Of a stretch of 63,713 nt of DNA, positions 50,878 through 58,648 are shown in pieces. The notes beneath the pieces are model-generated. The model did not search any database. It had not been told where the DNA came from and was given only the letters and a program-made list of their open reading frames with translations. The translations under genes were made by a program, and so were the position numbers. Origin of the DNA: an uncultured Clostridia bacterium (GTDB lineage: Bacteria; Bacillota; Clostridia; UBA1212); contig CAMZBI010000011.1 of the NCBI GenBank assembly GCA_947304585.1, forward strand, positions 1-63,713, written 5' to 3'. The stretch's first letter is position 1; each line of letters opens with the position of its first letter.

Positions 50878-51015
50878 GGACAGTAGTCAGTTGACAGTGA
50901 TCAGTGAATAGTGATTAGTGATTAGTTGCGGTACGCACGCACTTCGTGCTGTCACTGTTCACTCTTCACTGTTGCTTGTCAACTGTTCTCTGTCAATTGT
51001 TCACTGTTCTCTGTT
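50878..51015. repeat. AGTGA/TCACT hairpin element supplying the glycosyltransferase stop codon
   Basis: The left arm is built of AGTGATCAGTGAATAGTGA-like units and the right arm of TCACTGTTCACTCTTCACTG-like units, with a central GCACTTCGTGC palindrome, so the whole can fold as one large imperfect hairpin. The TGA stop of the downstream gene (51001-51003) and its last codons lie in the right arm. Same family as 6174, 18983, 19276, 54477 and 57858. Confidence 0.85.
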
Positions 51016-52206
51016 AATAATTAACTTGAAAAACTCCGTCAGCTTGCCGCAGCATATCTCCCGGGTGTAGTTTTCAAGGAAACAGCGTCTGGCGTTTTTG
51101 CCCATTTCCGCGCATACAGTTGGATCTTCCGCCAGTTTTTTTACTGCCTCAAGGAAGCCGTTTGCGTCACCGTTCTTGACTGCAATGCCGCAGTTGTACT
51201 TTTTCAAATCATCCAGAATGTCCTTTTCGTCGGTGACTGCAATCACGGGTCTGCCCATCATGTAATACGAATAGACTTTGCTGGGTGCGCACAGGCCTCC
51301 GAGGCCGGCTTCAAGACTCACAGCAAAGGCATCGCAGGAGGACATTGCTTTTTTGTATTCCTCTCCCCGCAGAAAGCCGGGCATTCTGACATTGGCCATT
51401 CCGGAGAGCTTGTCGGCAACGTATTTTTCTTTTGACCCGTGGCCCGCAAATATGTAGTTGGTTTTAGGATTGCCATGGGCTTCCTGTTCAATAGCAGATA
51501 CAAGGGTCTCCATGTCCTGGCAGATGCCCATGTTGCCGAAATAGCCGCAGGTGAAGGGGCCATCGCCGATCGCAGCGTCGGTTCCTTCGTACAGATCTCT
51601 GTGCCAGTTGGGGATCACGGCGATCTTTTCCCGGGGCATCCCTCTTTCTTCAGCAAAGAAGTCCGCCATTTCATTTGAGATGCAGACCACACCGTCCAGG
51701 ACCCGGGAAAGGCGGCGGTTGATGTGACCCATTGCCTTGGTCATCAGGCTGTTTTTCCCTGCTTTTCCGGTTTTTATTGCGATCTCAGGGTACACGTCAT
51801 GGGCGATGAAAACAGTTTTCACTTTGAAGAGGCGTGCTGCGATATTGAGGATGTTTGTGACCATTGGCGGGTTTGAATATGCTGCGATCACCTTGTAACG
51901 TCTCATGGAAAACAGCCGGCAAAGAACGGCCCAGTAGAAAGAAAAATAATTAATAAGGCGACCCGCCACGCTCTTCCTCGATACAGACAGATACTTGAGG
52001 CGCCTTATATTCACACCGTCCGCAGTCTCAATTTTAGGCACCTTTTTCTGATCATCGCCAACGTATTCCCGTGGATATCCGCAGAGCACGTCCACAGAAA
52101 AACCTGCTTCCGCAAGGGCCTTGCAGGTGTCAGACGCAAGTTCCGCGCTTGTGACGTATTCCGGGCTGTAGAATTGGCAAATGAAAAGTATATCCTTTTT
52201 TTCCAT
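51001..52206 (-). CDS. Glycosyltransferase family 4 (WbuB-like)
   Basis: 401 residues of GT-B fold. The N-domain reads ILFICQFYSPEYVTSAELASD, the C-domain has CGYFGNMGICQDMETLV, and the acidic EX7E-like region is EAGLGGLCAPSKVYSYYMMGRPVIAV. It resembles transferases of O-antigen or capsule synthesis, using nucleotide sugars at the inner membrane face; the sugar is unknown. It follows rsmI by 22 bp. The final residues INREQ and stop are encoded by a repeat element, so the original C-terminus may have been altered. Confidence 0.85.
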   Translation of the reverse strand: MEKKDILFICQFYSPEYVTSAELASDTCKALAEAGFSVDVLCGYPREYVGDDQKKVPKIETADGVNIRRLKYLSVSRKSVAGRLINYFSFYWAVLCRLFSMRRYKVIAAYSNPPMVTNILNIAARLFKVKTVFIAHDVYPEIAIKTGKAGKNSLMTKAMGHINRRLSRVLDGVVCISNEMADFFAEERGMPREKIAVIPNWHRDLYEGTDAAIGDGPFTCGYFGNMGICQDMETLVSAIEQEAHGNPKTNYIFAGHGSKEKYVADKLSGMANVRMPGFLRGEEYKKAMSSCDAFAVSLEAGLGGLCAPSKVYSYYMMGRPVIAVTDEKDILDDLKKYNCGIAVKNGDANGFLEAVKKLAEDPTVCAEMGKNARRCFLENYTREICCGKLTEFFKLIINREQ

Positions 52207-52228
52207 ATCCGGTCCTTATGTAAGGGTC

Positions 52229-53095
52229 TCAGTTTTCGCCCTTTCCGTAAATATCGTATGCCTCGCTCCTGGAAAGTCCGAAGGCGGCGCCAACTGTCTT
52301 TACCGCTTCGTTCCTCTTCATTCCGGAGTCAATGGCTTCCCGAACCTGTTTTTTAAACTCCTCCAGAAGTTCTTCGTCTCCTTCGGCAAGCCTGCGGGCT
52401 TTTTCAGCCGTTCCGGGATCTTCTTTAACAGGCGCACGTCCTTCAATAACTATCACGTATTCGCCCCTGGGGGGAGTTTCTTCCAGCATTGCCAATAACT
52501 CGGCCGCCGTCCCCCGCCTGACCTCCTCGTGGATCTTGGTGATCTCCCTGCAGAGGGCTATCTGTCTTTCTCCCGCAGCCTGCTCCAGGGCTTTAAGGGT
52601 CTTCATTATATTATACGGAGACTCGTAAAGGCAAACGGTCTCTTCGGATTTTGAGATCTTTTCAAGCATCGGTACTGCCTGCTTACGGTTTTCAGGCAAA
52701 AATCCGAGAAAAAGTATGCCCTTTGTCGGTATCCCGGACATCACTGCGGCTGTGACGAAGGCACAGGGTCCCGGGATCACGGTGTATTCCAATCCGGCCT
52801 CTATGCAAAGCTTTACAATATGCTCACCGGGGTCCGAAATGCCCGGCATACCCGCGTCGGTGACAAGGGCACCGTTCTCGCCCTTCCTGAGCCGCTCGAT
52901 GATCTGGGGACCCCGCTCCAGCTTGTTGTGCTCGTAGTAACTGATCAGAGGCTTCTTTATTCCGAGATGCGCAAGCAGTCCTGCGGTGACCCGCGTGTCC
53001 TCGGCGCAGACAAAATCAACGTTTTTAAGAGTGTCTATTGCCCGGAGCGTCATGTCTCCAAGGTTTCCTATTGGCGTTCCCACAAGATAAAGCAT
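52229..53095 (-). CDS. rsmI: 16S rRNA (cytidine(1402)-2'-O)-methyltransferase
   Basis: 288 residues. RsmI methylates the 2'-hydroxyl of C1402 in the 16S decoding centre. The SAM-binding tetrapyrrole-methylase fold is clear: YLVGTPIGNLGDMTLRAI, FVCAEDTRVT, VTDAGMPGISDPGE, GPCAFVTAAVMSGIP and PPRGEYVIVIEG. It starts 12 bp after the methyltransferase gene upstream, a common Firmicutes pairing (yabB-yazA-rsmI). Confidence 0.96.
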   Translation of the reverse strand: MLYLVGTPIGNLGDMTLRAIDTLKNVDFVCAEDTRVTAGLLAHLGIKKPLISYYEHNKLERGPQIIERLRKGENGALVTDAGMPGISDPGEHIVKLCIEAGLEYTVIPGPCAFVTAAVMSGIPTKGILFLGFLPENRKQAVPMLEKISKSEETVCLYESPYNIMKTLKALEQAAGERQIALCREITKIHEEVRRGTAAELLAMLEETPPRGEYVIVIEGRAPVKEDPGTAEKARRLAEGDEELLEEFKKQVREAIDSGMKRNEAVKTVGAAFGLSRSEAYDIYGKGEN

Positions 53096-53107
53096 TGTTT
53101 TTCACCT

Positions 53108-53848
53108 TTAAATCGGGCATTCAAGCCCTTTGTTCTCCATAAAGCCCACGGTTCCGCCGCAGCCCGACAGGATTACCGGGTCCCCGACAATGAGTTCCCT
53201 GCCGGCGCCTTTTACGCCGCACACGAGAAGCATCACGGGTGCCTTTGCCGGATCCGCATGGACAAATCTAAGCCGCTTCGGCTCTACACCGTACTTTCGC
53301 ATCAGTTCCAGGGCGTCGCAAAGCCTGTCCGGTCTGTTGACCATGTAGAACCTGCCCCCTTGCCGAAGAAGAGTTCCGGCGTCCTTTATTATATCCTCAA
53401 GGGTGCAGAGGACCTCGTGGCGTGCAATATAGGCGTTGTAGTTTTTTGAAGGGATCCCCGTTCCCGCCTTTTTGTAGGGAGGATTGGTCACCACAACGTC
53501 AAAGCGCCTTCCCTTGAACACATCAGAAAGCCTGCCGGCTTCGGCGCACAGGAAGGTCAGCCTGTCCTCCAGATCGTTAAGCTTTGCGGACCTTGCCGCC
53601 ATGTCGATCATCTCCGGCACAACGTCTATCCCCGTAAAGGTACCGTTGCTCTTCAGGGAGAGAAGAATTGGCAAAATTCCCCCTCCGGTCCCGATATCCA
53701 GCACGCTTTCACCGTCTCCGACCCTTGCAAATTCCGCAAGGGCCACAGCGTCGGTCCCGTACCTGAACCCCTCTTTTTTCTGAAGGATGACCCTCCCGCC
53801 TGTCAGGAGGTCATCGATCTGTTCGTTTTCCAGCAGCTGTACTTCCAA
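53108..53848 (-). CDS. tRNA1(Val) (adenine-N6)-methyltransferase family protein
   Basis: 246 residues, most likely starting at TTG 53848 with GGAGG 7 nt upstream; an ATG 33 bp earlier would lie over that site. The Rossmann methyltransferase motifs are VLDIGTGGGILPILL (motif I) and VVTNPPYKKAG (NPPY, N-methylation of adenine). It matches the TrmN6/YfiC group that modifies A37 of tRNA-Val. Next to rsmI, as in the B. subtilis yabB neighbourhood. Confidence 0.88.
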   Translation of the reverse strand: MEVQLLENEQIDDLLTGGRVILQKKEGFRYGTDAVALAEFARVGDGESVLDIGTGGGILPILLSLKSNGTFTGIDVVPEMIDMAARSAKLNDLEDRLTFLCAEAGRLSDVFKGRRFDVVVTNPPYKKAGTGIPSKNYNAYIARHEVLCTLEDIIKDAGTLLRQGGRFYMVNRPDRLCDALELMRKYGVEPKRLRFVHADPAKAPVMLLVCGVKGAGRELIVGDPVILSGCGGTVGFMENKGLECPI

Positions 53849-53872
53849 AAATGTCCCTCCGGCAAAACAAAA

Positions 53873-53964
53873 CCGCGGCACATACCTCCGCGGCTATCTT
53901 CCTTGAATACTGGGATGTCTCAAAAAGAAAACAGGCAGCAGTATTTCAATGAAAAACTGCTGCC
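53873..53964 (-). terminator. Tandem intrinsic terminators of the ferredoxin gene
   Basis: On the minus strand, GGCAGCAGT...ACTGCTGCC (53934-53964) is followed by TGTTTTCTTTTT. About 40 bp further, CCGCGG...CCGCGG (53873-53893) is followed by TTTTGTTTT. Confidence 0.8.
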
Positions 53965-53977
53965 CGGGACCGCTTTA

Positions 53978-54151
53978 TCAGTCTTCCTGTGAGGGAGCTC
54001 CTACAGGGCAGACCTCGGCGCAACTTCCGCACTCAATGCACTGCTCGGGATCGATCTCGTATTTACCGTCACCCTCACTGATCGCCTCAACGGGGCAACC
54101 TGCTGCGCAAGCGCCGCAAGCGATGCAATCATCAGAAATTTTGTATGCCAT
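53978..54151 (-). CDS. 2[4Fe-4S] ferredoxin
   Basis: 57 residues from the ATG at 54151. Two CxxCxxCxxxCP motifs (CIACGACAAGCP and CIECGSCAEVCP) bind two [4Fe-4S] clusters, giving the classic clostridial ferredoxin used as a low-potential electron carrier. It has its own consensus promoter and tandem terminators, so it is monocistronic and probably highly expressed. Confidence 0.97.
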   Translation of the reverse strand: MAYKISDDCIACGACAAGCPVEAISEGDGKYEIDPEQCIECGSCAEVCPVGAPSQED

Positions 54152-54193
54152 AGTCAACACCTCCACTTGAATTGTTTGCAAATTGCAAGTGTA

Positions 54194-54222
54194 ATGATAA
54201 CCTTATCAAAGCATTTTGTCAA
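54194..54222 (-). promoter_or_regulatory. Consensus promoter of ferredoxin gene
   Basis: Minus-strand TTGACA (54217-54222), 17-bp spacer, TATCAT (54194-54199), about 45 bp before the start. Confidence 0.65.
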
Positions 54223-54273
54223 GCAAAACACCAATGATCGTTTTCATCTCCGGTTTGACGTCATTAAAGAGTT

Positions 54274-54462
54274 TTATTTGGCTTTTTCCGCTCCGCCGTG
54301 GCACTTACCGGCCATCGGGCAGCACCCGCAGGATCCGCCGCAGGAGCAGGAGGCCTTGCCCTGTTTTTTCGACTTGACCATGCCTGTTATGATCAGCGCC
54401 ACGATACCTCCAAGGATAAGAATCACCGCTATGGAGCCAATATTGTTAAGTAACCATTCCAT
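54274..54462 (-). CDS. FeoB-associated Cys-rich membrane protein
   Basis: 62 residues from the ATG at 54462 with GGAGG 8 nt upstream. One TM helix (IGSIAVILILGGIVALIITGMV) is followed by a basic stretch and a Cys-rich tail (CSCGGSCGCCPMAGKCHGG). This is the layout of the small FeoB-associated proteins found after feoB in Firmicutes, thought to help iron transfer. A longer frame would add residues encoded by the repeat array upstream (LITVHSS repeated three times) and is rejected. It lies 219 bp after feoB, separated by that array. Confidence 0.85.
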   Translation of the reverse strand: MEWLLNNIGSIAVILILGGIVALIITGMVKSKKQGKASCSCGGSCGCCPMAGKCHGGAEKAK

Positions 54463-54476
54463 AAGAGTTACCTCCA

Positions 54477-54670
54477 CGCGACGCGGAGCGTCGCAGTAAT
54501 TAGTGATTAATGATGAGTGAACAGTGATTAGTGATGAGTGAACAGTGATTAGTGATGAGTGAACAGTGATTAGTGGGTTGTGCGGGAAGTGCTTTGCAGT
54601 GAAGCGCACCGGCGCAACTCTTCACTCTTCACTCTTCACTGCAAAGCTCTGCTCCGTCTCACTGCGACGT
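54477..54670. repeat. Hairpin-repeat element with three exact 21-bp tandem copies
   Basis: Contains three identical 21-bp units at 54512-54532, 54533-54553 and 54554-54574 (each GATGAGTGAACAGTGATT plus AGT), flanked by the palindrome CGCGACGCGGAGCGTCGC (54478-54495). The right arm carries TTCACTCTTCACTC repeats, so AGTGA units on the left can pair with TCACT units on the right. It lies between feoB and the small FeoB-associated gene, where it could act as an RNA hairpin in the transcript. Confidence 0.9.
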
Positions 54671-54681
54671 CTTGCGTTGCA

Positions 54682-57168
54682 TCAAACTTTTTTCGTAAGC
54701 ACTGTAGACTCTTTATACTTCCTTATGAACAGCATGTAGATCATTGCCGCCAGGACCAGTGTTGCGGCGATTATTCCGATGACATTGGCGTTGCCGGTGA
54801 ATATGCTGCCGAACTGGAAGATCATGAGGGATATGCCGTAGGCGAAGAATGTCTGGTAACCGATGGCGAACCAGGTCCACTTGGCGCTGTTCATCTCACG
54901 CTTGATGGCACCGATAGCCGCAAAGCAGGGAGCGCAGAGCAGGTTGAACGTGAGGAAAGAGAATCCCGAAAGACCTGTGAATGCCTGGGCGATGGTCTGG
55001 TACGTGGAGAGTTCTCCGCCGCCGTAAAGGATGCCCATGGTGCCCACGATGTTTTCCTTGGCCACAAGACCTGTGATGGAAGCGACAGTCGCTTGCCAGT
55101 TGCCGAAGCCGAGAGGTGCGAAGAACCAGGCTATTGCATTTCCGGCATAGGCCAGGAGAGAATGTCCGATCTCGTCCTCTGCCAGCATTCTGAAGGTGCC
55201 GTCAACGAACCCGAAGAAGCTGGTGAACCACACAAGGATGGTGGAAAGGAGGATGACCGTGCCGGCCTTTTTGATGAAGGACCAGCCTCTCTCCCAGGTG
55301 GAACGGAGAACGTTGCCGACTGTGGGCCAGTGGTATGCAGGAAGCTCCATAACAAAGGGAGCGGGCTCTCCGGCGAACATCTTTGTCTTTTTGAGCATTA
55401 TTCCGGAGATGATTATCGCAGCCATTCCGATAAAGTAGGCAGAAGTGGCGATGAGTGCGCTGCCTCCGAACAGAGCGCCGGCGATCATTGCGATAAAGGG
55501 CAGTTTTGCGCTGCAGGGAATGAATGTTGTGGTCATTATCGTCATCCTGCGGTCACGTTCGTTTTCTATAGTTCGGGAAGCCATTATTCCGGGAACGCCG
55601 CAACCTGTGCCAATGAGCATGGGGATGAAGGATTTTCCGGAAAGGCCAAACCTTCTGAATATCCTGTCGAGGACGAAAGCGATACGGGCCATGTATCCGC
55701 AGCCTTCAAGGATCGCCAGGAGCAGGAACAGTACCAGCATCTGGGGAACGAAACCGAGAACGGCGCCAAGGCCGGCGATGATACCGTTGATGATAAGACC
55801 CTTAAGCCAGTCCGCGCAGTTGATGGCGTCAAGACCCTTCTCAACAAGGGCCGGAATACTGGGCACCCAGACTCCGAAATCCGCAGGATCCGGCTTCTCA
55901 AAACCGTTTTCTTCAAAATACTTCATAGCGTCGACAAACGTTATGCCGATGGTCTCGTCTTCATTGGCGTCATCAGGGATCGTGTCAAAGTAGACAGTCT
56001 TTTCATCGACTGCCAGGGTATCCTCGTCCTCAACGCCAATGGTTGCCGATTTTTCCGTCGTTGTGAATGCCTTGAGCGCATTGAGCGTCGCTTCGGCGTC
56101 AAAATCCTCCGCCTCAACGTCAACTTCCACGAAGGCGTTTATGGCGTTCATGGCGTCGCTGTATTCCCCGGCTTTTTCTTCATAGGCCTTGCTGCCGATT
56201 CCGAAAAGGTGCCAGCCGTCTCCGAAAAGACTGTCGTTTGTCCAGTCCGTAGCTGCTTTTCCCACGCCAACCATGGCGATAAAATACACCAGGAACATGA
56301 TTACCGCAAAAATAGGCAGTCCCAGCCATCTGTTGGTCACTATCTTGTCGATCTTGTCTGACACCGTAAGGGAGCCCTTGTTCTTTTTCTTGTAGCAGGC
56401 CTTGATGACCCCTGCAATGTATACGTATCTTTCGCCTGTGATGATGCTCTCCGCGTCATCCTCAAGCTCCTCTTCAGCCCTCTTTATATCATCCTCCACG
56501 TGGGCAAGCTTGTCCGCCGGAACGTTCAGCTGTTCCAGCACCTTGCTGTCCCGCTCAAAGATCTTGATCGCATACCAGCGCTGCTGTTCCTCCGGCAGTT
56601 CATGGACAATGGCTTCCTCGATGTGGGCAACGGCATGTTCCACAGGACCGGAGAAGGAATGCTTCGGGTATGTCTTGGTGTTTCCGGCAGCTTCCACCGC
56701 AGCCGCAGCCGCTTCGGCAATGCCGGTCCCCTTAAGCGCGGAGATCTCCATCACTTTGCAGCCCAGCTGTCTGCTGAGTTCCGGAATGTCGATCTTGTCC
56801 CCGTTCTTTTTAACAAGGTCCATCATATTGACGGCAACCACCACCGGAATACCCAGCTCCGTAAGTTGTGTGGTGAGGTAAAGGTTTCTCTCGAGGTTGG
56901 TTCCGTCGATTATGTTAAGTATTGCGTCGGGTCTTTCGCCAATGAGATAGTTTCTCGCCACAACCTCTTCCAGCGTGTAAGGCGAAAGGGAATAAATGCC
57001 CGGAAGGTCTGTTATGATAACGTCACTGTTCTTCTTAAGCCGTCCTTCCTTCTTTTCCACCGTTACGCCGGGCCAGTTGCCGACGTACTGGTTCGAACCG
57101 GTCAGCGCATTAAAAAGTGTGGTCTTTCCGCTGTTCGGGTTGCCCGCCAGGGCTATTCTAATGCTCAT
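54682..57168 (-). CDS. feoB: Ferrous iron transport protein B
   Basis: 828 residues. The N-terminal G domain has GNPNSGKTTLFNALTG (G1), DLPGIYSLSPYTLEE (G3) and VAVNMMDLV (G4). The C-terminal membrane part has Gate-type repeats (GCGVPGIMASRTIENERDRRMT) and many TM helices. Between the first TM helix and the gates an acidic segment of about 110 residues (about 315-430) is probably extracytoplasmic and longer than in the ~770-residue E. coli protein. It imports Fe(II) under anaerobic conditions. Regulated by an operator-like palindrome directly upstream. Confidence 0.96.
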   Translation of the reverse strand: MSIRIALAGNPNSGKTTLFNALTGSNQYVGNWPGVTVEKKEGRLKKNSDVIITDLPGIYSLSPYTLEEVVARNYLIGERPDAILNIIDGTNLERNLYLTTQLTELGIPVVVAVNMMDLVKKNGDKIDIPELSRQLGCKVMEISALKGTGIAEAAAAAVEAAGNTKTYPKHSFSGPVEHAVAHIEEAIVHELPEEQQRWYAIKIFERDSKVLEQLNVPADKLAHVEDDIKRAEEELEDDAESIITGERYVYIAGVIKACYKKKNKGSLTVSDKIDKIVTNRWLGLPIFAVIMFLVYFIAMVGVGKAATDWTNDSLFGDGWHLFGIGSKAYEEKAGEYSDAMNAINAFVEVDVEAEDFDAEATLNALKAFTTTEKSATIGVEDEDTLAVDEKTVYFDTIPDDANEDETIGITFVDAMKYFEENGFEKPDPADFGVWVPSIPALVEKGLDAINCADWLKGLIINGIIAGLGAVLGFVPQMLVLFLLLAILEGCGYMARIAFVLDRIFRRFGLSGKSFIPMLIGTGCGVPGIMASRTIENERDRRMTIMTTTFIPCSAKLPFIAMIAGALFGGSALIATSAYFIGMAAIIISGIMLKKTKMFAGEPAPFVMELPAYHWPTVGNVLRSTWERGWSFIKKAGTVILLSTILVWFTSFFGFVDGTFRMLAEDEIGHSLLAYAGNAIAWFFAPLGFGNWQATVASITGLVAKENIVGTMGILYGGGELSTYQTIAQAFTGLSGFSFLTFNLLCAPCFAAIGAIKREMNSAKWTWFAIGYQTFFAYGISLMIFQFGSIFTGNANVIGIIAATLVLAAMIYMLFIRKYKESTVLTKKV

Positions 57169-57218
57169 TTTGTTTTGTCCTTCCTTTCAAAATGCAATTG
57201 TTTCTTTAATTAGATTTT

Positions 57219-57234
57219 GTTAGCGCAGGCTAAC
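57219..57234. promoter_or_regulatory. DtxR-type operator upstream of feoB
   Basis: GTTAGCGCAGGCTAAC, a perfect 6+6 inverted repeat. It matches GTTAGC-N4-GCTAAC at 57792-57807. It falls in the spacer of a possible minus-strand promoter (TTGCAG, 17 bp, CAAAAT). Confidence 0.8.
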
Positions 57235-57254
57235 ATCTGCAACAAAAAAATTTA

Positions 57255-57506
57255 TTATTTTTCGGGCTCGCACTCCTCAACTTCTACCATTGCCGCATCC
57301 GCTTTTCTGAGACTGAGTTCATAGCCCCTCAGGTTGAGTTCTACAGGGTCACCCAGCGGAGCAACTTTGCGAACGAAAATCACGGTATTCTTGGTGATTC
57401 CCATGTCCATGATCCTTCTTCTGACGGCGCCTTCACCGTGAACTTTGACGACTTTTACGGTCTGTCCCACTTTTACATCTCTCAATGTAAACATTTTTTC
57501 TTCCAT
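57255..57506 (-). CDS. feoA: FeoA-domain protein
   Basis: 83 residues of SH3-like FeoA fold: FTLRDVKVGQTVKVVKVHGEGAVRRRIMDMGITKNTVIFVRKVAPLGDP, then VELNLRGYELSLRKADAAMVEVEE. FeoA binds the FeoB G domain and supports Fe(II) uptake. The ATG has GGAGGAG. It is the second of two FeoA genes and is followed, after an operator, by feoB. Confidence 0.95.
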   Translation of the reverse strand: MEEKMFTLRDVKVGQTVKVVKVHGEGAVRRRIMDMGITKNTVIFVRKVAPLGDPVELNLRGYELSLRKADAAMVEVEECEPEK

Positions 57507-57526
57507 ACTCTCCTCCTCCGATATTT

Positions 57527-57739
57527 TTAGATCATAATTTTATTGGCAAGTTCCTTGCTTATTGCGATCCTGGAATCCTTGACTTTGACTATCACGTTGC
57601 CGTCCCGGACAGCGACAAGCATCACCGTAGAGCCGACCACAAAACCCAGATCCTCAAGATGTCTCTTGACATCGGGACTTCCCCCTATTTTTTTAATGAT
57701 GACCTCTTCTCCGGAATCTGCAAGACCCAGCGGAAACAT
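57527..57739 (-). CDS. feoA: FeoA-domain protein (second copy)
   Basis: 70 residues from the ATG at 57739 (AAGGTG site; a GTG three codons earlier overlaps it). Motifs EEVIIKKIGGSPDVKRHLEDLGFVVG and VKDSRIAISKELANKIMI mark the FeoA fold. It is the first gene of feoA-feoA-feoB under a strong promoter with a DtxR-type operator. Two FeoA proteins in tandem is a common clostridial arrangement. Confidence 0.93.
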   Translation of the reverse strand: MFPLGLADSGEEVIIKKIGGSPDVKRHLEDLGFVVGSTVMLVAVRDGNVIVKVKDSRIAISKELANKIMI

Positions 57740-57791
57740 AAAAATCACCTTCTTCTGACATTCGGCCTACGCCAATGACTCTTCTTTTCTT

Positions 57792-57841
57792 GTTAGCCTA
57801 AGCTAACAACTGCATTATACACCTTTTTAAGAACTTGTCAA
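57792..57841 (-). promoter_or_regulatory. feo operon promoter with DtxR-type operator
   Basis: Minus-strand TTGACA (57836-57841), 16-bp spacer, TATAAT (57814-57819). GTTAGCCTAAGCTAAC (57792-57807) covers the expected start of transcription. The 6-bp arms are the same as at 57219-57234. Confidence 0.85.
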
Positions 57842-57857
57842 CAGGTTTTTCTACAGG

Positions 57858-58070
57858 AAGAGTTAATAGTTAATAGTGATTAGTTAATAGTGATTAGTGG
57901 GGCTGCGCCGCATAGTGATGCGACTCTGTCGCAGTAAGTTAGAGTGATTAGTGATCAGTTGCGGTGCGGCGCTGTTTAGCTTTAGGCGCCGCGATTACTT
58001 AGTCAACGCGCGTTAGAGCACGTCAACTCTTCACTTTTCACTATTCTCTTTTCACTCTTCACTGTCTTTA
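57858..58070. repeat. AGTGA/TCACT hairpin element between feo operon and its regulator
   Basis: The left arm has AGTTAATAGTGATTAGT units, the middle has palindromes such as TGCGACTCTGTCGCA (57918-57932) and GGCTGCGCC, and the right arm has CTCTTCACTTTTCACT and TTCACTCTTCACTG units. It lies between the divergent feo operon and the DtxR-family gene. The rest of 57740-58144 holds the feo promoter and the regulator's leader. Confidence 0.85.
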
Positions 58071-58144
58071 ATTGATTTTTACAGGAAAATCTATTAATAT
58101 ATCTCTGTCGAAGAAAAAACGATGATTCCCGGGAGAGTGGAAAA

Positions 58145-58501
58145 ATGAAAGAATCCGGCGAGATGTATCTTGAAACCATACTCATTGAAAGCAAAAAGCG
58201 TGACTATGTCCGTTCCGTGGACGTTGCCGCAGGTCTTGGCGTCACAAGACCCTCCGTCAGCAGAGCTATCTCAAAGCTTCGGGATGACAATTGCATTCTG
58301 ATCGATGACAGCGGTTATATCACCTTTACCGAAAAAGGCCTTAAAATAGCAGAAAAGATCTATGAGAGACACAGGGTCCTCACCGCCCTGCTCCTTTCCC
58401 TTGGCATTGATGAGGAGACTGCATCCTCCGACGCATGCAAGATAGAGCACGTTATAAGCGACAAGACCTTCGATATGATAAAAAGCAAATTCAGCAAATA
58501 A
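58145..58501 (+). CDS. DtxR/IdeR-like iron-dependent repressor (short form)
   Basis: 118 residues: an N-terminal winged helix (SVDVAAGLGVTRPSVSRAISKLRDDN) and a dimerisation domain, without the SH3-like third domain. Metal ligands can be compared with known families. GEMYLETI has Met7 where DtxR has Met10 and MntR has Asp8. DACKIEH has Cys98, Glu101 and His102, as in DtxR Cys102-Glu105-His106, while MntR has Glu at the first position. With H76, this is the iron-type set. It is divergent from the feo operon, whose promoters carry matching palindromes, so it probably represses feo when iron is ample. Confidence 0.85.
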   Translation: MKESGEMYLETILIESKKRDYVRSVDVAAGLGVTRPSVSRAISKLRDDNCILIDDSGYITFTEKGLKIAEKIYERHRVLTALLLSLGIDEETASSDACKIEHVISDKTFDMIKSKFSK

Positions 58502-58526
58502 CTGACCGATAAACTAAAACTTATGA

Positions 58527-58556
58527 AACTTCCGGCGCCTGTCCCGGAAGTTTTTT
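58527..58556 (+). terminator. Intrinsic terminator of the DtxR-like gene
   Basis: AACTTCCGG pairs with CCGGAAGTT, followed by T residues, about 30 bp after the stop. Confidence 0.85.
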
Positions 58557-58571
58557 GTTTGTTAAGGATCG

Positions 58572-58598
58572 AAAAAGCCGGGGCATCCGGGCCCCGGC
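58572..58598 (-). terminator. Intrinsic terminator of the LRR lipoprotein gene
   Basis: Minus-strand GCCGGGGC...GCCCCGGC stem with a 6-nt loop, followed by TTTTT, about 50 bp after the LRR gene stop. Confidence 0.85.
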
Positions 58599-58648
58599 AA
58601 ATTATAATTTTACTGTTGCTTTGCGGATTTCTGTTAAGCAGTTAAAAC

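Noticed and set aside
54463..54609. Longer form of the FeoB-associated protein with LITVHSS repeated three times
   Set aside because: These codons are the 21-bp tandem repeats of the hairpin element; the ATG at 54462 has a GGAGG site and fits the known small-protein family.
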